Assembly (NCBI GenBank): GCA_963977625.1 | Contig: CAXBPX010000016.1 | Location: 1 to 17,082 of the forward strand | DNA length: 17,082 nt | Reading direction: 5' to 3' | From: ZLKRG08 sp963977625 | Lineage (GTDB): Bacteria; Actinomycetota; Actinomycetes; Nanopelagicales; Nanopelagicaceae | Shown here: in pieces, positions 8,137-14,469 of the stretch | Position numbering within the stretch: position 1 is the stretch's first letter | Layout of the letters: each line of letters opens with the position of its first letter | Notes under the pieces: generated by a model | The model's database searches: none | What the model saw: the letters and a program-made list of their open reading frames with translations, nothing else | What the model was told of the DNA's origin: nothing | Translations under genes and position numbers: made by a program

Positions 8137-9782
8137 GCGAAGGACCGCTAATTGTTCAGAGTGATAAAACTCTGCTCTTAGATGTCGATCACCCAAATTC
8201 GACCGAATGTCGTCGCGCAATTGCACCCTTTGCAGAGTTAGAGCGTTCGCCAGAACATATACATACCTATCGTCTTACAAATTTAGGTTTATGGAATGCG
8301 CGAGCTGCTGGTCACGATGCTGAAAATGTAATAGATACTTTAATTAAATATTCCAGATATGCAGTTCCGCACTCTCTGCTACTTGATGTAGCTGAGACCA
8401 TGTCGCGTTATGGCCGACTTAGACTGGAATCTAATCCAATTCATGGATTGGTTTTAGTTACCACTGACAGCGCAGTTCTCGAAGAAGTAATCCGCGCAAA
8501 GAAGATAGCGCCACTTTTAGGTGCGCGCATCGACAAAGAAACAGTGGCGGTACATCCGTCACAACGTGGTGCTATCAAACAACACTTACTCAGGTTGGGT
8601 TGGCCAGCAGAAGATTTTGCTGGTTACGTTGATGGACAGGCGCATCCAATTGATTTGAATCAGGATGGTTGGAACATTCGTCAGTATCAAGAACATGCTG
8701 CTGAAGGTTTTTGGCACGGAGGTAGCGGCGTAGTGGTACTTCCTTGCGGAGCGGGTAAAACAATTGTCGGAGCTGCTGCGATGTCACATGCCAAAGCAAC
8801 TACTTTAATTCTGGTTACTAATACCGTGGCGGCGCGTCAATGGCGCGATGAATTATTACGCCGCACCACTTTAAATGAAGATGAAATTGGCGAATATAGC
8901 GGTGCCAAAAAGGAAATTCGCCCAGTAACCATTGCAACTTACCAAGTGATGACCAAGAAAAAGAATGGCGTTTATGCACATTTAGATCTCTTTGATTCAT
9001 ATGACTGGGGTTTAATAATTTATGACGAAGTGCACTTACTTCCGGCACCGATCTTTAGATTTACCGCTGATATTCAATCTCGTCGTCGATTAGGTCTAAC
9101 TGCAACGCTAGTTCGAGAAGATGGCATGGAAGGCGAAGTTTTCTCATTAATCGGACCAAAACGCTTTGATGTGCCTTGGAAAGAGATTGAATCGCAAGGT
9201 TATATCGCTCCTGCTGAATGTATTGAAATTAGAGCAACGCTCTCTGAAGCTGAGCGTCTATCTTATGCAACCGCAGAAGTCGAAGATAAATATCGGATGT
9301 GCGCAACTACTGCCACCAAAACTAAAGTCGTGCAAACTTTGGTTGAAAAACATGCGGATGATCAAGTTCTAGTGATTGGGCAATACATCACGCAAATTGA
9401 TGAATTAAGTGAAAAACTTGGGGTTCCGGTTATTAAAGGTGAAACTCCAATTAAAGAAAGAGAAGAGCTGTTTGCCGCATTTCGTGCCGGTGAAATAAAG
9501 TGCTTGGTAGTTTCTAAAGTTGCTAACTTCTCCATAGATTTACCCGATGCCACCATCGCAATCCAAGTAAGTGGCGCATTTGGTAGTCGTCAAGAAGAAG
9601 CACAGCGTTTAGGACGTATTCTGCGACCTAAATCTGATGGTCGCGGTGCGCGTTTTTATTCAGTTGTTAGCAGAGATACTGTTGATCAAGATTTTGCACA
9701 GAATCGTCAACGTTTCTTAGCCGAACAAGGTTATAGTTACAAAATTATCGATGCTGACGATGTTTTTCAAGGAAAGTTTTAA
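8133..9782 (+). CDS. DNA repair helicase XPB (ERCC3-like, superfamily 2)
   Basis: ATP-dependent 3'-5' DNA helicase or translocase of the XPB/Rad25 family. It has 549 residues, close to the mycobacterial protein (about 540). An N-terminal domain (about 5-170) precedes helicase domain 1 with Walker A VVVLPCGAGKT (206-210), DEVH box in IYDEVHLLP (298-301), the SAT-equivalent TAT in LGLTATLVRED (323-325) and the XPB-specific RED motif (328-330). Helicase domain 2 shows VIGQYITQ, SKVANFSIDLPDA, and motif VI QRLGRILRPK (491-500) with its arginine fingers. A Thumb-like insertion is expected around 350-400. All catalytic motifs are intact. The start is GTG at 8133 (GTGA overlap, good ribosome site). 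Its 3' end overlaps the opposite-strand glutaredoxin gene by 38 bases. Confidence 0.96.
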   Translation: MSEGPLIVQSDKTLLLDVDHPNSTECRRAIAPFAELERSPEHIHTYRLTNLGLWNARAAGHDAENVIDTLIKYSRYAVPHSLLLDVAETMSRYGRLRLESNPIHGLVLVTTDSAVLEEVIRAKKIAPLLGARIDKETVAVHPSQRGAIKQHLLRLGWPAEDFAGYVDGQAHPIDLNQDGWNIRQYQEHAAEGFWHGGSGVVVLPCGAGKTIVGAAAMSHAKATTLILVTNTVAARQWRDELLRRTTLNEDEIGEYSGAKKEIRPVTIATYQVMTKKKNGVYAHLDLFDSYDWGLIIYDEVHLLPAPIFRFTADIQSRRRLGLTATLVREDGMEGEVFSLIGPKRFDVPWKEIESQGYIAPAECIEIRATLSEAERLSYATAEVEDKYRMCATTATKTKVVQTLVEKHADDQVLVIGQYITQIDELSEKLGVPVIKGETPIKEREELFAAFRAGEIKCLVVSKVANFSIDLPDATIAIQVSGAFGSRQEEAQRLGRILRPKSDGRGARFYSVVSRDTVDQDFAQNRQRFLAEQGYSYKIIDADDVFQGKF

Positions 9783-10002
9783 ATTCCTCTAATTCAACTC
9801 TGAAATGTGAAAAATATTTTCCATCTACATGAATGACCGGAATTAATTGACCATAAAGATCTTCCAGTTCCCTATTGTTATCGATAAGAATCTCTTCAAC
9901 TTCAATATTTAACTGGTCCTTTTGTGAAACCAGCAAATTCACAACATTTTCGCATAAATGGCAGCCGGTACGACCATAGATGGTGACTAGTGACTGCTTC
10001 AT
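9745..10002 (-). CDS. Small glutaredoxin-like protein (DUF836 type)
   Basis: 85-residue thioredoxin-fold protein with a CxxC active site near the N terminus (GRTGCHLCENV, C14 and C17) and the cis-proline segment LIPVIHVDGK. It has no signal peptide, so it acts in the cytoplasm, probably as a thiol-disulfide oxidoreductase working with mycothiol or thioredoxin; the partner is unknown. Length fits the glutaredoxin-like family PF05768. Its last 38 bases (including the tail KHRQHR) overlap the 3' end of XPB on the other strand. The ATG at 10002 has a TAGAAT box seven bases upstream, so its mRNA is likely leaderless. Mycobacteria carry a similar small protein near serB1 (Rv0508, from memory), which agrees with the conserved neighbourhood. 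Confidence 0.9.
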   Translation of the reverse strand: MKQSLVTIYGRTGCHLCENVVNLLVSQKDQLNIEVEEILIDNNRELEDLYGQLIPVIHVDGKYFSHFRVELEEFKTFLEKHRQHR

Positions 10003-10009
10003 GAACTTA

Positions 10010-10015
10010 ATTCTA
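10010..10015 (-). promoter_or_regulatory. -10 box for the glutaredoxin-like gene
   Basis: TAGAAT on the minus strand (TANNNT), seven bases before the ATG at 10002. No ribosome site is visible between them. Confidence 0.5.
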
Positions 10016-10020
10016 TTTGG

Positions 10021-10026
10021 TAGGTT
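10021..10026 (+). promoter_or_regulatory. -10 box for the secreted metalloprotease gene
   Basis: TAGGTT (TANNNT) exactly six bases before the GTG at 10033. The fit favours the GTG start over the out-of-frame ATG at 10029 and implies a leaderless transcript. Confidence 0.55.
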
Positions 10027-10032
10027 TTATGC

Positions 10033-12375
10033 GTGAAGCGCCGCTATTTGACCTCGATTTTCGTGGCAATTTTATTGGCGCCACTATTTTCACCACCCGC
10101 CACCGCTTTAGTTAATGAACGTGACTCCACTATTTGGGGTCATATTTTTGCCGGTCCAAGTTCAGTAAAAACTTATAACGCCACTACTTTTGCTGGCGCC
10201 AAACTTGATGCGAAATCCAAATTCGACGTTACCTATAACAACTTCCCAATTTGGGCTCAAAGTGAAATTCAAGCAGCAGTAGATGTTTGGGCAGCAAATT
10301 TCCAATCATCAGTGCCAATAAAAGTCGAGGCTACTTGGGGTCGTTCCCAAGTTTACGGATTGCTCGGAAGTGCCAGACCAGGAAATTACTTTAATAATTT
10401 TGTTAGCGCACCGGATCCAACTCTCTGGTATCCATCTGCACTTGCAAATGCATTAGCTGGTAGAGATTTAGATAAGAACAATCCAGAAATTGTGATTCAA
10501 GTGAATTCTGCGGCGGCTTGGAATACTAGAAATGATGGTCGACCAAGTGGTTCTGAATATGACCTGCAATCTGTATTTATTCACGAATTAGGTCATGGAC
10601 TTGGTTTTCTCTCTGGAGATTCTTACGATCCATTCTTTGGTTATGGCGCTATAGAACAACCAACTCCTTACGATGCATATCTACAAGTTGAAGATGGTCG
10701 TCGTTTAAGCGACCTACCTTCACCAAGCCAAGAATTAGGAAAAGCACTTACCAGTTCTTTGGTTTGGTCTGGCGCAAAAGGAATTGCCGCAAATAATGGC
10801 ATCAAACCGAAAATCTATACGCCAAGAAGATATGAAAGTGGTTCGTCTGTATCACATTTAGATGAAGCAACTTTTGCAGGCACCGGAGTTAATTCAGTAA
10901 TGACTCCAAACTTGGATGCTGGAGAAATTTTCCGCGAACCTGGTTCGCTGCTACTAGCAATGATGGAAGATATGCGCACAAAACCACCTGCCGGTATCGC
11001 AGTTGGTATCCCAAGCCAAGTTCGTAACTTACAAGTTTTAGTTGGTGATTCCAGCGCAATTATTACCTTTGATCCACCAATAAATGTGCGAAGTGCTCAA
11101 GTTACCAACTATGCAATTAAAAATTTAAAAACTGGGCAAACTACGTATGCTAATTCCAGTCCTGTAAATGTATCTGGCCTTAAGAATGGAACTGCTTATT
11201 CATTTAGTGTATCTGCAGTAAACAATAATGGCGCATCAGAACCTCTTCCCACAGATTCAATAACACCGGTTGCCACTTGGAAGTCCGCGGTTATTGATAA
11301 TGCTAGCGATGCTAAGTATTTGGTATCTAACACCCTTAATAACAAACCATTTATTGCTTACATAAGTAGCAAAACCGGAACACTTCGAATGGCTACTTAT
11401 TCCGCTGGCGCATGGAAGAAAGTAGTCATCGACGGTATGGGTGGCGCGGCAGGTCGAACAAACCACAAAGTTGGTGGCCATTTATCAATGTGCACAACTG
11501 GTAGTGGCACTCGTCAAGTAATACATCTCTTTTATGGCGATATTGTCGATAATGATTTACGCCATGCCACAATCACCAGCAATTCGCTAGCTTTTGAAGT
11601 AGTTGATGGAAATGCGCCGACTATTCAATCTTATGAACAGTTAGAGCGTGTCAGAACAGGTAGCGATGTTTCCTATTCAAGCGCTTGTGTTGCTACTACC
11701 ACCACTTTGCAAGTTTTTTATCGTGATGAAAGCCAAGGTGTATTACTCGGTGCCGTTAAGAAAGCTAACAAATGGAGTTATGAACTAATTGATGGCGATC
11801 GAAAAACTGATGGCCGTAGCACTGGTGATGTTGCTTTCCAACTTGATGCAATTTTAAGTGGCGCTACAACTTATTTAATTTACGACTCTGTTTTAGTGGT
11901 AAATCAGAAAAAAGAGGCTACTTCTGGTGAAATTCGACTTGCGATCCGCGATGGCGCTGAAGCGAATTCATGGACTTACCAAACTTTGGAATCACCAAGT
12001 GCTACTGCATCTGTGCTCGGTTACGACGTGGCGATTGCTAAAGTGGCTGGAAAAATAACCGGAGCCTGGTTTGCCGCAAGTGGCGCTACTTTGCCAAACC
12101 CAAGCCAGATTCGCACTCAAGTTCTGGATGGTGCTACTAATTCATTTACTACTTTGAAATTTGGTGCTCCTAGTGCACCTTTAAATCTAAATGGCAGCAC
12201 TTTGATTACTGCTTGCCAGAAACGTTTATGTGCAATCGACATTATTTCAAAGAAAGTCACGTTAATAAGTGGATGGCAAAGCGATGATCCAATACCAAGT
12301 GGTTGGGTTACGCTAAATGGTGTTCGTTATCTAGTTGCCGGAATAAATGGACAACTAGTTTCGCTAAAGTCTTAG
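10033..12375 (+). CDS. Secreted zinc metalloprotease with FN3 domain and propeller-like C terminus
   Basis: 780-residue exported protein. A Sec signal peptide (KRRYLTSIF..., core to about 20, cleavage near TALV at 24-26) leads a protease domain. The zinc motif HELGHGLGF has H184, E185 and H188. The residue at the usual third-ligand site is S194, but a later H275 in GSSVSHLDE precedes a Met-turn-like NSVMTP (M290). This matches metzincins with a long insertion, as in leishmanolysin. A fibronectin type III domain spans about 327-412. The rest contains a repeated motif: W416KSAVID, W461KKVVIDG, F521EVVDG, W581SYELIDG, W647TYQTLE and F705TTLKFG, spaced about 45-66 residues, suggesting propeller blades. 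It probably degrades or binds external polymers. GTG start, leaderless. The peptidase family is my inference. Confidence 0.85.
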   Translation: MKRRYLTSIFVAILLAPLFSPPATALVNERDSTIWGHIFAGPSSVKTYNATTFAGAKLDAKSKFDVTYNNFPIWAQSEIQAAVDVWAANFQSSVPIKVEATWGRSQVYGLLGSARPGNYFNNFVSAPDPTLWYPSALANALAGRDLDKNNPEIVIQVNSAAAWNTRNDGRPSGSEYDLQSVFIHELGHGLGFLSGDSYDPFFGYGAIEQPTPYDAYLQVEDGRRLSDLPSPSQELGKALTSSLVWSGAKGIAANNGIKPKIYTPRRYESGSSVSHLDEATFAGTGVNSVMTPNLDAGEIFREPGSLLLAMMEDMRTKPPAGIAVGIPSQVRNLQVLVGDSSAIITFDPPINVRSAQVTNYAIKNLKTGQTTYANSSPVNVSGLKNGTAYSFSVSAVNNNGASEPLPTDSITPVATWKSAVIDNASDAKYLVSNTLNNKPFIAYISSKTGTLRMATYSAGAWKKVVIDGMGGAAGRTNHKVGGHLSMCTTGSGTRQVIHLFYGDIVDNDLRHATITSNSLAFEVVDGNAPTIQSYEQLERVRTGSDVSYSSACVATTTTLQVFYRDESQGVLLGAVKKANKWSYELIDGDRKTDGRSTGDVAFQLDAILSGATTYLIYDSVLVVNQKKEATSGEIRLAIRDGAEANSWTYQTLESPSATASVLGYDVAIAKVAGKITGAWFAASGATLPNPSQIRTQVLDGATNSFTTLKFGAPSAPLNLNGSTLITACQKRLCAIDIISKKVTLISGWQSDDPIPSGWVTLNGVRYLVAGINGQLVSLKS

Positions 12376-12403
12376 TGAAACTTAGAAACTAAGAATTACT
12401 AAG
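12371..12403. terminator. Candidate bidirectional terminator between convergent genes
   Basis: Two nested stems: CTTAGTGA (12371-12378) pairs with TTACTAAG (12396-12403) using one G-T wobble, and CTTAG (12381-12385) pairs with CTAAG (12389-12393) around an AAA loop. It begins within the protease stop codon and ends just before the ribosomal protein gene stop. There is no T tract, so it may be a pause or 3'-end stabiliser rather than a classical terminator. Confidence 0.4.
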
Positions 12404-12413
12404 AATTACTTAG
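12389..12413. repeat. Tandem 10-base repeat CTAAGAATTA
   Basis: CTAAGAATTA is present twice in succession (12389-12398, 12399-12408) and is followed by CTTAG. Together with CTTAG at 12371 and 12381, this makes five CTWAG units spaced eight or ten bases apart, spanning the ends of both convergent genes. Confidence 0.85.
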
Positions 12414-12504
12414 CGTTACGACGTTGAATGCGTGTCTTCTTAAGAAGCTTCTTGTGCTTCTTCTTAGCCATACGCTTGCGTCGCTTTTTGATAACTGAAC
12501 CCAT
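12406..12504 (-). CDS. Small ribosomal protein bS22-like (AURKAIP1/COX24 domain), 32 aa
   Basis: Very basic 32-residue protein starting MGSVIKKRRKRMAKKKHKK and ending RRNAK. This is the signature of the tiny actinobacterial AURKAIP1/COX24 protein, which was seen as an extra small-subunit protein (bS22) in mycobacterial ribosome structures and is encoded in M. tuberculosis as Rv0500B beside proC. Here it is also next to the proC operon. The start at 12504 is backed by AAGGAG four bases upstream and a -10 box further up. It therefore has a short leader, unlike the leaderless genes around it, as suits a strongly expressed gene. Lysine replaces arginine at several positions relative to high-GC homologues as I remember them, in line with the AT-rich genome. 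Confidence 0.93.
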   Translation of the reverse strand: MGSVIKKRRKRMAKKKHKKLLKKTRIQRRNAK

Positions 12505-12508
12505 GTGA

Positions 12509-12514
12509 CTCCTT
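12509..12514 (-). promoter_or_regulatory. Ribosome binding site of the bS22-like gene
   Basis: AAGGAG on the minus strand, four bases before the ATG at 12504. It decides the start of this very short gene. Confidence 0.75.
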
Positions 12515-12528
12515 GTAGTGAGGGCGAA

Positions 12529-12534
12529 AGATTA
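12529..12534 (-). promoter_or_regulatory. -10 box for the bS22-like gene
   Basis: TAATCT on the minus strand (TANNNT). Transcription would start near 12522, giving a leader of about 18 bases that contains the AAGGAG site. It lies immediately after the stop codon of the upstream gene, so read-through from the proC operon is also possible. Confidence 0.5.
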
Positions 12535-12540
12535 GCGTGT

Positions 12541-13650
12541 TTAGGTCCGATATAGAAAACCGGCCGCAAGGACTATCGGTCCGTAGGTGCTATTTGCGGT
12601 AAAGCCATTTAATTGGGTGGCATTTACATAATTTGCCCCAACAATCAACCCCTTGCTATCAAAAGTTAAAACCAAAATTGCATTCTTCTTTTTCCAAGCT
12701 GGTAGTACTTTGATTGCACCGGTGGAAACAAATGCACCATAATTAAATTTTCCAATGCTGGCAGTTAATGCACTGCCCGTTGATGGGTAACGATCGGTCC
12801 AAGTTGGCTGAAAACTATTGTTAAATTTAGTGATTGCAGCGGCGGTATTTACATAACCACCTAATAACAAATTTGAAGTCGCGCTCTTCCATGCGCGCAT
12901 GGATTTAACTTCTGAGCTACGTATTACGGTCGTGAATTTTCCATTCACAGATTTAGCCAGAAAACCATCGACTTTACCTTTGAGATTGGTATTTAATAAT
13001 TTTTCGGAACTCTGCCCTACGGCCACCACGCTGCCATCTGGCATTTTGGAAATTGCATGTATCTGTGTTGCGTTCTTGCCTAGAAATGATGGCTTGCCAT
13101 TCCAGGTAACCACAAAACCATTGTTACCTGGATTTGCGAAAGAAGTGCCCGCTACCGTTATTGAATTTGCATCAACATTGATTGCACTTGGAATGATGGC
13201 ACTTGGCATCAGCATTGATTGAGTTTCTAAAAGCGCACCTGTGGCATCTAGTTTCCAGTAAATTAAATTAACGGCATCGCTCTTATTGCTACTAACTGGA
13301 TCTGAAACGACGTTATCAGGATTTAATACCCCTGAGATCGGTGGCAAAGTGCCTACTATTGGATTGGAACTTGCACCAACTACATAGAAATTTCCGGAAA
13401 CATCAGTGGTAGCTGCACTTACAAACGATTCAACACCTGCGGTTAATTCGATTGGTTGTCCATTTAAAAATTGAATAAAACCATTCTTTTCACGATTCCC
13501 AATTACCGCAATCTGTGTAGTAGATGAAATTACGTTTGATGCAGCCGGATCAACTTGTGCCAGTTGCACCATTGGTTTTGGAGCAATTGCCGCATTTGCA
13601 CTTGGAATAATGGGAAGAAGCAGTGCTAATAAAAATGATAGCTTTTTCAA
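12541..13650 (-). CDS. Secreted protein of unknown function, propeller-like, coupled to proC
   Basis: 369-residue protein that I do not recognise. It has a clear Sec signal peptide (MKKLSFLLALLLPIIPSANA, probable cleavage after about residue 20) and no further membrane segment, so it should be exported. The mature part is rich in Ser, Asn, Ala, Val and Gly and low in Cys. It contains loosely repeated beta-rich units such as GNFYVVGASSN, NSITVAGTSFAN, GSVVAVGQSSEK and NLLLGGYVNT, each a strand ending in V-x-G. This pattern suggests a beta-propeller (SBBP/delta-60 type). The start is TTG at 13650, in a TTGA overlap with proC. There is no good ribosome site, so translation is probably coupled to proC. 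No functional link to proline synthesis is evident. Confidence 0.8.
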   Translation of the reverse strand: MKKLSFLLALLLPIIPSANAAIAPKPMVQLAQVDPAASNVISSTTQIAVIGNREKNGFIQFLNGQPIELTAGVESFVSAATTDVSGNFYVVGASSNPIVGTLPPISGVLNPDNVVSDPVSSNKSDAVNLIYWKLDATGALLETQSMLMPSAIIPSAINVDANSITVAGTSFANPGNNGFVVTWNGKPSFLGKNATQIHAISKMPDGSVVAVGQSSEKLLNTNLKGKVDGFLAKSVNGKFTTVIRSSEVKSMRAWKSATSNLLLGGYVNTAAAITKFNNSFQPTWTDRYPSTGSALTASIGKFNYGAFVSTGAIKVLPAWKKKNAILVLTFDSKGLIVGANYVNATQLNGFTANSTYGPIVLAAGFLYRT

Positions 13651-14429
13651 CTTAACTCAATCGAGCGGTCACGTGCTGCTTTCATAGCCTTTGCAACCAT
13701 CTCTTCTAAATCGCTAGCTGCAAATGATTGCAGCGCTGCATATGTTGTCCCGTTTGGACTAGTGACATTTTCTCGCAAAGTTTTAGCGCTTTTGCCAGAG
13801 GTTGCCAATAATTCAGCTGACCCGAGCAGAGTTTGCACTACCAATTCTGAAGCGACTGCTTCTGATAAACCTAAATCCATTGCACCTTTAGTCATCGCTT
13901 CTACGAAAGCAAAGAAATACGCTGGCCCAGATCCGCTGGTTGCAGTTACTGCATCTTGTAACTCTTCATTAACTTCAACTGCAATTCCGGCTGCGTTCAG
14001 CAAATCAGTTACAAATCGTTGTTGATGCTGGGTAACTCCTGCGCCTAGTGAATATCCAGCCGCACCTTTACCAACCAATGTAGGTGTATTTGGCATCACT
14101 CTTACTACTTGGCATTTGCCATTTAATCCGTTTGCAATCGTGGAAATTTTCTTTCCGGCCGCAAATGAGATTACCAAAGTACCCGCTTTTACTTTTTCTT
14201 TAATTTCGATTAAAACCCCATCAACATCCTGTGGCTTAGTTACCAATAGCAAAACATCGGTGTTTGATAAATCATCACCGGCTTTAATTGAGTACTTATC
14301 AACCAATTCTTCAGAACGTTCTTTTCGTTTTTCAATAATTTCAATCTGTCCTGGTGCGTGACCCGCTTTCAAGAGCGCAACAATCAAAGCTTCGCCCATT
14401 ACTCCAGCACCAATTATTGAAATTCGCAT
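13647..14429 (-). CDS. proC: Pyrroline-5-carboxylate reductase
   Basis: Last step of proline biosynthesis: NAD(P)H-dependent reduction of 1-pyrroline-5-carboxylate to L-proline, in the cytoplasm. It has 260 residues, a little short of the 265-280 typical but with all motifs. The Rossmann glycine motif is IIGAGVMGEAL (7-12), followed by LLLVTKPQDV and the VVRVMPNTPTLVGKGA loop. The C-terminal dimerisation and substrate motif is DAVTATSGSGPAYFFAF, where the conserved Thr and Ser residues bind the product. The ATG at 14429 has TAAATT exactly six bases upstream, implying a leaderless message. It is co-transcribed with the secreted protein downstream. Its position near the bS22-like gene matches mycobacteria (Rv0500/Rv0500B). 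Confidence 0.96.
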   Translation of the reverse strand: MRISIIGAGVMGEALIVALLKAGHAPGQIEIIEKRKERSEELVDKYSIKAGDDLSNTDVLLLVTKPQDVDGVLIEIKEKVKAGTLVISFAAGKKISTIANGLNGKCQVVRVMPNTPTLVGKGAAGYSLGAGVTQHQQRFVTDLLNAAGIAVEVNEELQDAVTATSGSGPAYFFAFVEAMTKGAMDLGLSEAVASELVVQTLLGSAELLATSGKSAKTLRENVTSPNGTTYAALQSFAASDLEEMVAKAMKAARDRSIELS

Positions 14430-14435
14430 GGTCTT

Positions 14436-14441
14436 AATTTA
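14436..14441 (-). promoter_or_regulatory. -10 box for proC
   Basis: TAAATT on the minus strand (TANNNT), followed by six bases and the ATG at 14429. There is no ribosome site in the six-base gap. Confidence 0.55.
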
Positions 14442-14455
14442 GCGACAATTAGCGA

Positions 14456-14461
14456 TAGGCT
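14456..14461 (+). promoter_or_regulatory. -10 box for the Cys-rich protein gene
   Basis: TAGGCT (TANNNT) eight bases before the ATG at 14470, so the leader is zero to two bases long. The heptamer TTAGCGA occurs twice just upstream (14439-14445 and 14450-14456), a possible operator or chance. Confidence 0.45.
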
Positions 14462-14469
14462 CTCGCTCT

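Noticed and set aside
4889..9782. The helicase, partner and peptidase cluster as a new antiviral defence system
   Set aside because: XPB and its partner are ordinary chromosomal genes in actinobacteria, and no nuclease, methylase, integrase or other mobile marker is present.
9770..9788. AGGAA/TTCCT inverted repeat at the XPB end as a terminator
   Set aside because: A five-base AT-rich stem with a nine-base loop, lying inside the opposite-strand glutaredoxin gene; too weak to call.
10029..10031. ATG four bases upstream of the protease GTG as a possible start
   Set aside because: It is in a different frame from the signal peptide and protease domain, and the -10 box spacing fits the GTG at 10033.
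12420..12460. Overlapping palindromes CTTCTTAAGAAG and AAGAAGCTTCTT
   Set aside because: They fall in the Lys-Leu-Leu-Lys-Lys codons of the bS22-like gene and follow from repeated AAG and CTT codons.
14439..14456. Repeated TTAGCGA heptamers in the proC intergenic region as an operator
   Set aside because: Two seven-base copies are too little to call a binding site; noted only in the promoter entry.
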